A DNA stretch of 64,000 nucleotides from Anaerofilum hominis (GCF_014287275.1 NZ_JACONZ010000001.1:558001-622000), one strand, 5' to 3'; positions 19,360 through 28,559 are shown, counted from the stretch's first letter. Numbers and translations are program-made. Notes: generated from the letters alone by a model not told the origin.

Positions 19360-19713
19360 TTATTTTGCAGTCTTTGCAGTCTCCACCAGCTTCGCGAAGG
19401 ACGCCGAGTCGTTGATCGCCATCTCGGAGAGCATCTTGCGGTTCAGGTCGATACCGGCTTTTTTCAGGCCGTTCATAAAGGTGGAGTAATTGGTGCCCTG
19501 GGCGCGGCAGGCCGCGTTGATGCGGGCGATCCACAGGCGGCGGAAATCGCGCTTTTTCGCCTTGCGGCCGACAAACGCATAGTTGCCGCTTTTCATGACC
19601 TGCTGTTTGGCCATTTTAAAATGCTTGGATTTGCTGCCCCAGTAGCCCTTGGCCAGCTTCAGTGTTTTCTTTCTTCTCTTGCGGGTCATCATAGCGCCCT
19701 TGATACGAGCCAT
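19360..19713 (-). CDS. rplT: 50S ribosomal protein L20
   Basis: L20 binds 23S rRNA early in 50S assembly and in Firmicutes also represses its own operon. The 117-residue protein starts [26 protein letters not shown] and has the typical [13 protein letters not shown] segment and the ending [17 protein letters not shown]. It is the last gene of infC-rpmI-rplT. Its mRNA leader target would be the structured region upstream of infC. Confidence 0.98.
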   Translation of the reverse strand: MARIKGAMMTRKRRKKTLKLAKGYWGSKSKHFKMAKQQVMKSGNYAFVGRKAKKRDFRRLWIARINAACRAQGTNYSTFMNGLKKAGIDLNRKMLSEMAINDSASFAKLVETAKTAK

Positions 19714-19799
19714 AATTTATTTCTCCTTTATTTCACGAATGGTGGCGGGCGGGCACCGCCGCGCCCCGGTTTGATTTTTCGGGCTGCGAAGTGCGCCTT

Positions 19800-19997
19800 T
19801 TACGCGTAGGGCAGCATCTTTTTGACGGTCGCCTCATTGGCCTCCGAGACATAGCCCGGCTTGCGCAGGCCGCGCATCCGCTTTGTGGTCTTTTTGGTCA
19901 GGATGTGGCTGCGGAACGCCTTGCCGCGCTTGACCTTGCCGTTTTTTGTGAGGGCGAAACGCTTTTTCGCACCGGAGTGGGTTTTCATCTTGGGCAT
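19800..19997 (-). CDS. rpmI: 50S ribosomal protein L35
   Basis: A 65-residue basic protein starting [31 protein letters not shown], which is diagnostic of L35. The start at 19997 has GGAGGAAAAATAAA in front; an in-frame extension overlaps infC and is not real. It lies one base after infC and 86 bases before rplT. Confidence 0.98.
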   Translation of the reverse strand: MPKMKTHSGAKKRFALTKNGKVKRGKAFRSHILTKKTTKRMRGLRKPGYVSEANEATVKKMLPYA

Positions 19998-19998
19998 T

Positions 19999-20544
19999 TT
20001 ATTTTTCCTCCTTGTTTTGGACCTTTTCCTTGGGGAGCGGAGCAAGGAACATCTGCATGCTGCGTCCCTCCAGCTTGGGCTGTTTTTCAATCGTGGCGAA
20101 CTCGGACATGACCTGGGCAAAGCGTTTCATCACCTCGTAGCCCAGGTTGGTGTGCGCCATCTCGCGGCCGCGGAACCGGATCGAGGCCTTGACCTTGTCG
20201 CCCTCTTTCAGAAAGCGCTTGGCGTGGTTGACCTTTGTGTTGAAGTCGTTGGTGTCGATGTTGAGAGACAGCCGGATCTCTTTGATGTCGACGATCCGCT
20301 GGTTTTTGCGCGCTTCCTTTTCCTTCTTCTGCTGTTCGAAGCGGAATTTGCCGTAATCCATGATCCGGCAGACGGGCGGCGTCGCTGTGGGCGCGATCTT
20401 GACAAGGTCGAGATTTTTTTCAGCCGCCAGGCGCAGCGCGTCCCGGGAAGACATGATGCCCAGCTGCTCGCTGTCACTGCCGACCACGCGTACCTCTCTG
20501 TCACGAATCTGCTCGTTCAACTCAAGTTCTCTCTTGCCGCTAAT
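19999..20544 (-). CDS. infC: Translation initiation factor IF-3, probable AUU start
   Basis: IF-3 binds the 30S subunit and checks start codons. The IF3-N and IF3-C domains are both present ([75 protein letters not shown]). I place the start at an ATT at 20544 because a perfect GGAGGTG (20558-20552) lies 7 bases upstream and no ATG or GTG fits; the product begins (M)[13 protein letters not shown], 181 residues. A TTG at 20520 has no Shine-Dalgarno. Rare AUU starts are the known autoregulatory device of infC. Confidence 0.95.
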   Translation of the reverse strand: MSGKRELELNEQIRDREVRVVGSDSEQLGIMSSRDALRLAAEKNLDLVKIAPTATPPVCRIMDYGKFRFEQQKKEKEARKNQRIVDIKEIRLSLNIDTNDFNTKVNHAKRFLKEGDKVKASIRFRGREMAHTNLGYEVMKRFAQVMSEFATIEKQPKLEGRSMQMFLAPLPKEKVQNKEEK

Positions 20545-20648
20545 TGTAAAACACCTCCAAATAAACTAGTATCGATGTGGTTCTCTCTGTCAGCGGACCG
20601 CCCGGGGGCCGCCCGTTTTTCAGCCGCCGCGCAGCGGGGCCGCAAAAC

Positions 20649-20674
20649 AAAAAAAGCGGAGGCGCGCCGCCCCC
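20649..20674 (-). terminator. Attenuator-type terminator in infC leader
   Basis: On the minus strand GGGGGCG (20674-20668) pairs with CGCCTCC (20664-20658, one G-U pair) across a three-base loop, then GC and seven Ts (20655-20649). It lies inside the ~235-base leader between the promoter and infC, with a further stem CAGGCC/GGCCTG near 20700 flanked by CAGAC and GTCTG. This layout fits an L20-type leader in which the terminator controls entry to infC-rpmI-rplT; the L20 site itself is inferred. Confidence 0.6.
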
Positions 20675-20786
20675 ACTCTCACATACGCACAGACAGGCCC
20701 ATGGCCTGAAAAACGTCTGTTGACCCGGCGCCCGGAGGGCACACAAGGTGAGTGCGGCAAAGCGCAGCTTCTTTACTGACCAGACT

Positions 20787-20815
20787 AGTTTAACACAGCG
20801 CCCCGGCGCTGTCAA
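20787..20815 (-). promoter_or_regulatory. Promoter of infC-rpmI-rplT
   Basis: Minus-strand TTGACA (20815-20810), 17-base spacer, then TAAACT (20792-20787). A start near 20780 gives a leader of about 235 bases before infC. Confidence 0.75.
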
Positions 20816-20873
20816 GCCCTAAACCATATTCCGCAGGCGCCGCCGAAAAAAAATGCAGCCCCTCCAAAAAAAC

Positions 20874-21177
20874 TTCCCGCCGCGGGCCGGGCGGGTCCCC
20901 AAAAACGTTTTTGGCCAGCGGTGGCCTGCCCACCGGAGAGGATTTTCCCCGCCCGCACGCGGGTCAAAGCAGGCTGTCCGCAATCACCCGGATGCCCCAC
21001 GCCGGAAGCTCTTCCCCGCCCGCACGCGGGTCAAAGCAGGGGTTTTGGGCGGGCTTATTATCCTTTATTTTGGACTCTGCTCCCGCCCGCGCGCGCGGGC
21101 CAAAACGGGAAGGGCAAAAGCGTGATCGCCGTCTGCCCCAAGAGGCCCTCCTCTGCCCGCGCGCGGCCAAAGTTCCC
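20874..21177. repeat. CRISPR-like array of palindromic ~29-bp repeats at ~67-bp spacing
   Basis: Two identical 29-bp copies (20945-20973 and 21012-21040) read TTCCCCGCCCGCACGCGGG followed by TCAAAGCAGG. Degenerate copies start near 20874, 21080 and 21149. The GCCCGC core recurs at 20951, 21018, 21085 and 21155, giving steps of 67, 67 and 70 bases, while the 38-43 bases between copies do not resemble each other. The repeats contain a CCCGC/GCGGG palindrome. No cas gene is in the window. It fills the space between the infC promoter and the prmC stop. Confidence 0.75.
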
Positions 21178-21211
21178 GCCGGGACAAAAGAGAGCCCCGC
21201 GAAAAAGCGCC

Positions 21212-22060
21212 TCATCCGCGCGCGCCGGCCCCGGGACGGCGGCCCCACACGCAGCGGTCGTTGCCGCCAAGGTCCCTCTCGCCGCCTATCTCCTCATATC
21301 CGCTGCGGGCCAGGATCGCCTGCACCGCCTCCCGCTGGGCGGCGCCGATCTCGAACACCAGCGCGCCGCCCGGGGCCAGCCGGTCCCGATAGCGGGGCGC
21401 GATATAAGCGTAAAAAGCAAGGCCCTGCTCCCGCGCCACCAAGGCCTCTTTCGGCTCGAACAAAAGCTCCGGCTCAAGGCGGGCGTATTCCTCCTCGGTG
21501 ACATAGGGCGGGTTGCAGACGATGCAGTCAAAGCGCTCCGCTTCCAGCGCGCGCTCGCAGCCAAAGACGTCCGCCGCCATCACCCGGGCCGCCTGCCCCG
21601 CGTTTTCCCTGCAGTAGCGCAGGGCGTCAGGCGAGCGCTCCACCAGCGTGGCCCGGGCGTCCGGCCTCACCCGCCCGACGGCCAGCCCGATCGCCCCCGT
21701 GCCCGCGCAGAGATCCAGCACCCGGGGGGCCGGTACGCCCTCCAGCAGCTTCAGCGCCCGCTCCACCACCGTCTCGGTGTCGGGGCGCGGGATGAGCACG
21801 CCCTCCCCCACCGCCAGCTCCAGGCCATAAAAGGGCCAGCGGCCGGCCAGATATTGAAGCGGATACCGCCCGCACCGGCGGCGCAGCAGCGTCTCAAAAC
21901 GCCTTTCCTGTTCTGCGCGCAGCGGCGTTTCAGCGTCCTGTTCCAGATGCCCCCTGCCGGTAGCCAGGCGCAGCAGCTGGTCCGCCTCGAAAGCCGCCTC
22001 CTCGACGCCGGCCCGCTGCAGCGCGGCCCGCGCCGCGCGGTACGCCTCTCCCGCTACCAC
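21212..22060 (-). CDS. prmC: Release factor glutamine methyltransferase PrmC
   Basis: Methylates the GGQ glutamine of release factors RF1 and RF2. The 282-residue protein has the helical N-domain, LIPRPDTETVVERAL, the SAM-binding loop VLDLCAGTGAIGLAV (about 115-130) and the catalytic NPPYVTEEEY. Its start overlaps the DUF1385 stop by 7 bases, the usual coupling (DUF1385-prmC). The last ~15 residues (CVWGRRPGAGARG) run into the GC-rich spacer that carries the repeat array. prfA is not nearby. Confidence 0.95.
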   Translation of the reverse strand: MVAGEAYRAARAALQRAGVEEAAFEADQLLRLATGRGHLEQDAETPLRAEQERRFETLLRRRCGRYPLQYLAGRWPFYGLELAVGEGVLIPRPDTETVVERALKLLEGVPAPRVLDLCAGTGAIGLAVGRVRPDARATLVERSPDALRYCRENAGQAARVMAADVFGCERALEAERFDCIVCNPPYVTEEEYARLEPELLFEPKEALVAREQGLAFYAYIAPRYRDRLAPGGALVFEIGAAQREAVQAILARSGYEEIGGERDLGGNDRCVWGRRPGAGARG

Positions 22061-22995
22061 CGGTCGTCCTCACCCTCTGCGGGCAGCACCGCCTTCACCG
22101 AGGCGATCGCCACCTCGATCATGGAATCATCCGGCTCTGCGGTGGTCAGCCGCTGCAGCCAGAGGCCCGGGGCGCAAATGATGCGGGTGGCCAGGTTGTC
22201 GTGGCGGCCCGCGAACTTGATGAGCTCATAGCTGAACCCCATCACCAGCGGCAGGAGCAGAAGCTTCAGCCCCACCCGCCCCAGCGTGGAATGCCAGGGC
22301 ACAAAGCTGAACGCCAGGATGCTGACGACGAGCACCAGCAGCAGAAAGTTGGTGCCGCAGCGCGGGTGGAAGCGGGAATTGCCGCGCACGTTTTCCACCG
22401 TCAGCGGCTCGCCCGCCTCATAGGTGGCGATGGTCTTGTGCTCGGCGCCGTGATAGCGGAACAGGCGGTTGATCTCTTTCATGCGGGAGATCAGGAAGAG
22501 ATAGAGGACAAAGAGCCCCAGCTTTACCGTGCCCTCCACCACCGCCCTAAAAGAGCCCAGTTCCACAAAACGGCCCAGAAGCCCGGTGAAAAAGGTGGGC
22601 AGCACCATAAACAGCACAATGGCCAGCAGGCCGCCCGCAAGGGCGCTGACCGTCATCAGCGCGCTCATCCCCTTTTCTCCCAGATGCTCCTCCAGCCAGC
22701 GGTCAAAGCCGCTCTGCTCCTCGGCCTTTTCCTCCTCGGTCATGCTGATCTCCGCCGAGCGCATGATCGCCCTGTAGCCCACAAGAAGCGAGTCGATAAA
22801 GCTGACCACGCCGCGCAGGACGGGGACCCGCGCCACCGGGTTGGGCTTGACGTCGGTGGTCTCCACCTGGATCTCCCCCGCCGGGTCGCGCACCGCGATC
22901 GCCAGCTTGCTGGGGCCGCGCATCATGACCCCCTCGATCAGGGCCTGTCCGCCCACCGAGGTCTTGAATTTTTCTTTGAGGTTATGTCTGCTCAT
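22054..22995 (-). CDS. DUF1385 family membrane protein
   Basis: A 313-residue membrane protein of unknown function common in Firmicutes next to prmC. It has the family strings SVGGQALIEGVMMRGPSKLAI, RYHGAEHKTIATYEAG and HPRCGTNFLLLVL, plus about five hydrophobic segments (near 125-160, 175-195, 235-260 and 270-285). Start 22995 has GGAAGGAAGACCC in front; an upstream in-frame methionine would overlap the histidine kinase. The conserved H, E, R and C residues suggest a metal or cofactor site, but no role is established to my knowledge. Confidence 0.9.
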   Translation of the reverse strand: MSRHNLKEKFKTSVGGQALIEGVMMRGPSKLAIAVRDPAGEIQVETTDVKPNPVARVPVLRGVVSFIDSLLVGYRAIMRSAEISMTEEEKAEEQSGFDRWLEEHLGEKGMSALMTVSALAGGLLAIVLFMVLPTFFTGLLGRFVELGSFRAVVEGTVKLGLFVLYLFLISRMKEINRLFRYHGAEHKTIATYEAGEPLTVENVRGNSRFHPRCGTNFLLLVLVVSILAFSFVPWHSTLGRVGLKLLLLPLVMGFSYELIKFAGRHDNLATRIICAPGLWLQRLTTAEPDDSMIEVAIASVKAVLPAEGEDDRW

Positions 22996-23048
22996 GGGTC
23001 TTCCTTCCGGGGGGCGCGCCCCCTCTCTTTTTATTAAAAGCAAAAAGC

Positions 23049-24464
23049 CTATCGCTTTGCGGGCAGCCACAGGCGCACCAGCGTGCCCGCGCCCGGCGCG
23101 CTCTCGATCTCCAGGCGGCCGCCGTGCGCGGTCATGATCTCGTCCACCACGGCCAGCCCGATGCCGCTGCCGCGCACCGAGCCCCGTCCCTTGTAAAATT
23201 TGGTTTTGATGTGCGCCAGGTCCTCCGGCTCAATGCCGGGTCCCTCGTCCTGCACCTCCACCACGGCAAAGCCGCCCCGCAGGCACAGGCCCACCCGGAT
23301 GGCCCCGCCGGACGGGGAGTATTTCAGCGCGTTGTCCAGCACGTTCAAAAGCACCTGCCGCAGGCGGTTCTTGTCCGCCATCACCGGGCAGGGCTGCTCC
23401 GGCTCGCTGAATTCCAGCCGCACCCCCTCGCCCTCGGCCCGCTGGCCCATCATCAGCAGCACGTCGGCCGCCTCGGCGCCCAGGTCCAGCAGCTCGGGAG
23501 AAAGGGAGAGCCCGCCGTTCTGCATGCGGGAAAAGTCCAGCAGCTCCTCCACCATCAGGTAAAGTCGGTCGGTCTCCCCCATGATGATGCGCAGCCCCTT
23601 TTGGTAATTCTCGTCCCCGGGGTCGTCCACCCGGGCCAGCGTCTCCGTCCATCCCTTGATGGAGGTGAGAGGGGTGCGCAGCTCGTGCGAGACCGATGAG
23701 ATGAACTCGTTTTTGAGCTGGTCGGTCTTGGACAGCTCCTCCGCCATGTGGTTGATGGTGTCGCACAGGCGTCCCAGCTCGTCGTTGTAGACGTTGTCGA
23801 TCCGGGCGCCGAAATCCCCCGCCGCGATCTTGGTGGCCGCCTGCTCGACCTTGCTGACCGGCAGCACGATGGAACGTATGAAATAGGTGCCCGAAAAAAG
23901 GGAAAAGAACAGGATCGCCAGCACCACCGCCCCCGAGACCGTCACCAGCAGGGCGATCTGATTGTCCACCCGGGAAAGGCCGGTGACAAACCGCACCGCC
24001 ATAATGCCGCCCGCGGGCTTCGGCACCAGATAGGTCACCGCCATGATGTGTTCGCCGGTGCTGTCGGTGCCCACGAATTCCCCAATGCCGTCGGCGCTCT
24101 TTTTCGCCTTCTCAAAATCGTCCAGGCTCTCGAGATAATCCGGCACAAAGCCGCTGGAGGTGGACACCACCCGCCCCAGCGTGTTGATGAGCATAAACTC
24201 AAACTTGTCTTTTTCGGTGAACTCCTCCGCCATCCGCCGCAGCGTGGAGCTGCGCTCAGAGTCGCTGGCGGAGGACAGCGCCGACAGCTGGCCGGTGAGC
24301 GTGTTGACCCGGGTCATGATCGCGGTGCGCGCGCCGGAATAATAATAGCTGTTGAGATAAAAGACAAAAGCGCCCTCGGCGATGAGCAGTACCAGGATGG
24401 TGACCAGCAGGCTGCCCCGGACCCAGCGCCGGGTGATGGTGCCCTCGCGTTTCTTTTTCGCCAA
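23049..24464 (-). CDS. Membrane sensor histidine kinase
   Basis: Partner of the response regulator just upstream. The 471-residue protein has transmembrane segments near 16-37 and 170-192 around an extracytoplasmic sensor domain, a HAMP linker (about 192-245), HisKA with phospho-acceptor histidine in SSVSHELRTPLTSIKGW (about 260), and HATPase_c motifs NVLDNALKYSP, DEGPGIEPED and GSGIGLAVVDE. It resembles the PhoR/VicK type but lacks a visible PAS domain between HAMP and HisKA. Signal unknown. Confidence 0.93.
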   Translation of the reverse strand: MAKKKREGTITRRWVRGSLLVTILVLLIAEGAFVFYLNSYYYSGARTAIMTRVNTLTGQLSALSSASDSERSSTLRRMAEEFTEKDKFEFMLINTLGRVVSTSSGFVPDYLESLDDFEKAKKSADGIGEFVGTDSTGEHIMAVTYLVPKPAGGIMAVRFVTGLSRVDNQIALLVTVSGAVVLAILFFSLFSGTYFIRSIVLPVSKVEQAATKIAAGDFGARIDNVYNDELGRLCDTINHMAEELSKTDQLKNEFISSVSHELRTPLTSIKGWTETLARVDDPGDENYQKGLRIIMGETDRLYLMVEELLDFSRMQNGGLSLSPELLDLGAEAADVLLMMGQRAEGEGVRLEFSEPEQPCPVMADKNRLRQVLLNVLDNALKYSPSGGAIRVGLCLRGGFAVVEVQDEGPGIEPEDLAHIKTKFYKGRGSVRGSGIGLAVVDEIMTAHGGRLEIESAPGAGTLVRLWLPAKR

Positions 24465-24632
24465 GCCGCGACCTCCCTTTCCCTTTCAGCTTTTACCGCC
24501 CCGGCAGGCCGGCAAGCGCGCCCAAAGCCGCGCAGCCGGCAAAATGCGCGCCGCATCGGGGCGGGCAGGGCCCCGGCGCTTCCCAGCGCTTAAAAAACAG
24601 CCTCACCGCCCCGCTGGGGCAGACGCTCTCCC

Positions 24633-25328
24633 TCAGGGCTTCCACCGGTATCCATAGCCCCAGACGGTGGCGATGTGCGCCGGGCTGCTGGGCTCGTCCT
24701 CGATCTTCATGCGCAGGCGGCGGATGTTCACGTCCACGATCTTCACATCGCCGTAGTAATTTTTGCCCCACACGCCCTCCAGGATCTTGTCCCGCACCAG
24801 CGCCACGCCGGGGTTTTGAAAGAAGAGCTCCATGATCTGGAACTCCACCTGCGTCAAATCGATGGGCTGGCCGTTTTTGTACAGCACGCGGCTTTTCTGG
24901 TCCAGCACGAACTGGCCGGAGACCAGGCGGCTCTCGCCCTGCTTTTCGGTGGCCTGCCGCGTCACGCGGCGGCAGAGCGCCTCCACCCGGGCCAGCAGCT
25001 CCGAGACGCTGAACGGCTTTGTGATGTAGTCGTCCGCGCCGATGGAGAGCCCGTTGATCTTGTCCTTTTCCTGCGTTTTGGCCGACAGGATAATGATGCC
25101 CACCTCGGCGGAATCCCTGCGGATGGTCTCGCAGAGGGAAAAACCGTTCATGCCGGGCAGCATCACGTCCAGCAGCGCCACGTCAAAGCCGTCCTGCTCC
25201 GCGCCCAGCAGCTCCAGCGCCCGCTCGGCACTGGCGGCCTCGGCGACGTCGTACCCCGCCATGCGCAGGTTGAGGGCGATCACCTCGCGGATCGCGTCCT
25301 CATCTTCCACGACCAAAATTTTTCTCAT
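24633..25328 (-). CDS. OmpR/PhoB-family response regulator
   Basis: A 231-residue regulator with receiver domain (MRKILVVEDEDAIREV; phospho-acceptor Asp in ALLDVMLPGMNGFSL; switch residues LSAKT and ITKPFSVSELLARV) and a C-terminal winged-helix domain with DLTQVEFQIMELFFQNPG, VDVNIRRLRMKIE and ATVWGYGYRW. It precedes the histidine kinase by 168 bases on the same strand and follows the lipoprotein gene by about 105 bases, so the three probably form one unit. Confidence 0.95.
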   Translation of the reverse strand: MRKILVVEDEDAIREVIALNLRMAGYDVAEAASAERALELLGAEQDGFDVALLDVMLPGMNGFSLCETIRRDSAEVGIIILSAKTQEKDKINGLSIGADDYITKPFSVSELLARVEALCRRVTRQATEKQGESRLVSGQFVLDQKSRVLYKNGQPIDLTQVEFQIMELFFQNPGVALVRDKILEGVWGKNYYGDVKIVDVNIRRLRMKIEDEPSSPAHIATVWGYGYRWKP

Positions 25329-25434
25329 CGTTTGCCCATTCCTTTCCGGAAATCGTGCCGGCCTGCCGCGGAGAAAAGGTTTCCCCCGCAGCCGCCCCGC
25401 GGGGCGGGCCGGACGCATTTACAAAAGAAAGCGA

Positions 25435-26955
25435 TCAGCTGAGCACCGTCACCCCGGCCAGGATCTCCGCTTCGTCGATGCCGGTATCCGGGCGGATGCG
25501 CACAAAAATGCGGTACCGCCCCACCGCCGCCACCTGGGTGTACTCCTCTGCACGCCCCAGCCGGACGCCGCCGCTGACCAGTTCCTCCTCGGGCCCCAGT
25601 ATCTGTACCGCCAGCAGGGTCTCGCCGCTGGCCGCGTCCGCCAGATACCAGTTGCGGGACCCCAGCCGCTCCACCGCCACCCGGTTTTTCCAGCTCAGCG
25701 GCAAGCGCATATAATAACCGTAGCTCAGGTCCGCCAGGCCAAAGACCTTTTCGTTGGTGGGGGCGGCTTCTTCCGGCGGGGGGACGCTCTGGCTGTCTGC
25801 GCCCGAGGCCGGCTGCGAGGCGCTTTCAGGCTCGTCCTCCCCCGACGGGTCGGGGACGCCGCCCTGCCGGGACGAGTCCCCCCGCCCGGTGGGCACCGGC
25901 AGCACAGAGGGGATCTGCCGTCCCGGCGAGACGGCTTCTTTCTCAAAATTGTTCTGGTATTCGTCAATGGCCGCAAAGTCGTAAAAGCTCACCCACTGCA
26001 TCCGCTGCTCGGTGGAAAACGCCGACACGTTGCCCAGCACCACCGGGATCTCCACCGCGCCGTCCTCGTCCACGTCGCGGCTGCGCAGGCTGGCCCCGAC
26101 CCGGGTGGAAAGGGTGGGGATATTGGCCGTCAGCTTTGTGCTCATGCTGGCAAGGCCCCCGGTGCGGCTGTCAAAATAGAGCTGCTCGCTGACAAGGGTG
26201 CCGCCGGAGGTGTTGCCGTCCACCACCAGGCTGAACTGCCCGTTGGACAGGCTGGTATAGATGCCCGCGCAGTCCTGCAGCAGGCTGTCCAGCGAGATCG
26301 CCGTCACCGGCTGCAGTTCGCCCTCCCGCACCGTGAGCAGCGAGACCTCCATCGGGCCGGGCTGTGTGAGGGAGGACAGCACCACCAGATCGTCGGTGCC
26401 GCTGCCGGTAAAATCGGCCAGCGCGTATTCGGAATAGCTGCGCTCGTCCACTTTCTGCATGGTGTGCTCGTCCTCTTTATAGGTATAGACGGCGAGGAAC
26501 TTGTCTTTCAGGTTGGCGCTGGCATAGCCCACGATCAGGGTGGCGGTGTCCGGCCCGTACATCGAGCTGAAGCTCACCGCCTCCACCTCGGTGCCCAGGC
26601 CCTCTTCATCCCACAGCACGGTCCACTTGCCGTCCTCCTGGGCCAACAGGGCCACCCGCACATATTTGTTTTTCGATTCGCTGCCCTCGTCCCCATAAAA
26701 GACGACGGCCTCTTCCCGCCCGTCGCCGTTGATGTCCTTGAAAACAAAGGGGGAGAGAAACTCGCCCCGGCGCGGATACTGCAGCTTTGCGCTTCCGCCG
26801 ATATAGCGGTTGAGCTCCTCCATGACCAGGGTCTGGCTCTGGCTGAGTTTTGGCGCTTCCAGCAGTTCCTCCACGCTGCCCCCCATGGGGCCGGAGCAGG
26901 CGGCGCACAGCAGCGCCAGCAGCAGCGCCGCCACTGTCAGAACAACTTTTTTCAT
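25435..26955 (-). CDS. Predicted lipoprotein with FG-GAP-like repeats
   Basis: A 506-residue exported protein of unknown function. It starts MKKVVLTVAALLLALLCAAC with a signal-II-like cysteine at residue 20. The body holds acidic turn motifs resembling FG-GAP/VCBS repeats (FKDINGDGREEAVVFYGD, LADFTGSGTDDLVVLS, SRDVDEDGAVEIPVVLG). A low-complexity stretch near 385-435 is rich in P, S, E and D. It is upstream of the two-component pair on the same strand, so an accessory signal-sensing role is possible but not shown. Start 26955 is chosen for the signal peptide. Confidence 0.8.
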   Translation of the reverse strand: MKKVVLTVAALLLALLCAACSGPMGGSVEELLEAPKLSQSQTLVMEELNRYIGGSAKLQYPRRGEFLSPFVFKDINGDGREEAVVFYGDEGSESKNKYVRVALLAQEDGKWTVLWDEEGLGTEVEAVSFSSMYGPDTATLIVGYASANLKDKFLAVYTYKEDEHTMQKVDERSYSEYALADFTGSGTDDLVVLSSLTQPGPMEVSLLTVREGELQPVTAISLDSLLQDCAGIYTSLSNGQFSLVVDGNTSGGTLVSEQLYFDSRTGGLASMSTKLTANIPTLSTRVGASLRSRDVDEDGAVEIPVVLGNVSAFSTEQRMQWVSFYDFAAIDEYQNNFEKEAVSPGRQIPSVLPVPTGRGDSSRQGGVPDPSGEDEPESASQPASGADSQSVPPPEEAAPTNEKVFGLADLSYGYYMRLPLSWKNRVAVERLGSRNWYLADAASGETLLAVQILGPEEELVSGGVRLGRAEEYTQVAAVGRYRIFVRIRPDTGIDEAEILAGVTVLS

Positions 26956-27212
26956 GCCTGCGCCCCTTTCCGCCCCGGCCGGGGCATGGCTGCCGCGCCC
27001 CGCTTGGGGAAACTGCCGGCCGGCGCTCATTTTAAAAACACCAGCGCTTTTTTCGGGATATTTTTCCAAACGCCCGCGCCGCGGCCGGTCTGCGCAGCCG
27101 GTCTTTGTGCGAAAAGCCGCCCGTCCTCTGCCGCGCCGCGTTCTCTGCCTGCGGCGCCCCGCCGGCCCGGGCTCTCTGTGCGCGTGCCGCGCAGACCCGG
27201 CTCTGATAGATT

Positions 27213-27241
27213 ATTTTATCACATGCGCGCCCCCGAAACAA
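27213..27241 (-). promoter_or_regulatory. Candidate promoter for the lipoprotein/two-component unit
   Basis: Minus-strand TTGTTT (27241-27236), 17-base spacer, TAAAAT (27218-27213), about 250 bases upstream of the lipoprotein start. Nothing else is visible in the 332-base gap. Confidence 0.5.
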
Positions 27242-27287
27242 GAAGGCGCCCGCGCCGCCGCGCCGGCTGCCGGGGGCGACACCCCTT

Positions 27288-28070
27288 TCAGAGCAGATAG
27301 ACCCCCAGGCTCATCACAAACAGCCCCAGGGACACCCCCAGCACCGCCCAGCCCGGCTTACCGTAAGAAAACCCGCCCGGCAGCAGTTCGCTGACCGAGA
27401 CAAAACTCATGATGCCCGCAATGGTGGCCACCAATCCGTTGAGAAAAAGCGGGGTGATGGCGTCTTTAAAGAAAAAGAACGCGAGCAGCGCCCCCGCGGG
27501 TTCCGCCAGGCCGGACAGCAGAGAGGCCGCCAGCCCCTTGCCTTTGGAGCCGGTAGAATAGTACACCGGCACCGAGACGGCGATGCCCTCGGGGATATTG
27601 TGCAGCGCGATGGCCAACGTCAGCGTGAGACCGAACGCGGGGTTTGCATAGCCGGTAAAAAGGGTGAGCACGCCTTCCGGCAGATTGTGCATCACGATGA
27701 CCGCGGTGGTGATGATGGCGCTTTTGGCCGCCAGGGCCAGCTGGCGCGCGTCGCGGCCGTCCCCCGGCTTTGCCAGCCGTTCCGCTTTCGGCTCCGGCAG
27801 GCAATGCTGCAGCAGCCAGGCGATGAGCATCCCCAGCAGAAAAAGGCTGATCGCCGCGCTCACAGCGCGGAAATTCGTCATCACCGCGCGGTAATCCCCC
27901 ACCGCGTGGGGCATCATATCCGAAAGCGAGACGGTGAGCATCACGCCTCCCGCAAACCCCAGAGAAAAGGCCATCATCTGGTCGGTGGGACGTTTGCAGA
28001 GCAGCACGATCAGGCCGCCAATGCCGGTGGACAAGCCCGCCACCGTCGTCATCAGTATTGCAGTCAGCAT
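27288..28070 (-). CDS. ZIP family metal transporter (ZupT-like)
   Basis: Moves divalent metal ions into the cytoplasm. The 260-residue protein has eight predicted membrane helices and the ZIP metal-site motifs VMHNLPEGVLTLF in helix IV and ALHNIPEGIAVSVPVYY in helix V, the usual ZupT pattern. A cytoplasmic loop at about 95-115 is rich in E, K and R. Start 28070 is set by GGGGGA seven bases upstream; another in-frame methionine lies eight codons earlier. A second ZIP gene lies at 61.9-62.7 kb. No obvious Fur or Zur box precedes this copy. Confidence 0.92.
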   Translation of the reverse strand: MLTAILMTTVAGLSTGIGGLIVLLCKRPTDQMMAFSLGFAGGVMLTVSLSDMMPHAVGDYRAVMTNFRAVSAAISLFLLGMLIAWLLQHCLPEPKAERLAKPGDGRDARQLALAAKSAIITTAVIVMHNLPEGVLTLFTGYANPAFGLTLTLAIALHNIPEGIAVSVPVYYSTGSKGKGLAASLLSGLAEPAGALLAFFFFKDAITPLFLNGLVATIAGIMSFVSVSELLPGGFSYGKPGWAVLGVSLGLFVMSLGVYLL

Positions 28071-28559
28071 ACACAATCCCCCAAAGTTTAACACGCAGTT
28101 TTGTACAGTATATTAACTTTTTGAGAAATCATGCTGGCGGCCCGGCAGGCCCGGCCGCCTTTTGGCGGGCCCGCCGCGGTTTCTGCATATCTGCCGGACA
28201 TCGGCAAGCCCGGCCCCGGTCTCTGAAGAAACCGGCGCCTCCGCTGTTTCCCGTGTGGCCGCAAAACAGCGCCGCGGGAGAAACGCGCCGGCGCGCTCCG
28301 CGGGCGTCCGCGCCTTTTCTCCCGCCGCCCTTTTTCTTGTGCCCGCATCGTTTTTTATATTTCCCCGGCAGGGAAAGCCCAGCGTCTGCGCGGCCGCTTC
28401 CGGGAGCCGCACGGTTTTTCCCCCGTCCCGTCCAGAGGATGCTGGCCTTACCGCAAAGAGGAACAGCAGTGTCTCAACAGTGCCTCAGCGCCGCCGGGAC
28501 CCTGGCCTGACACTAAGACCGGGCGTCGCGGGACCAGCAGCCCCGTTGCTGCTCCGCTG

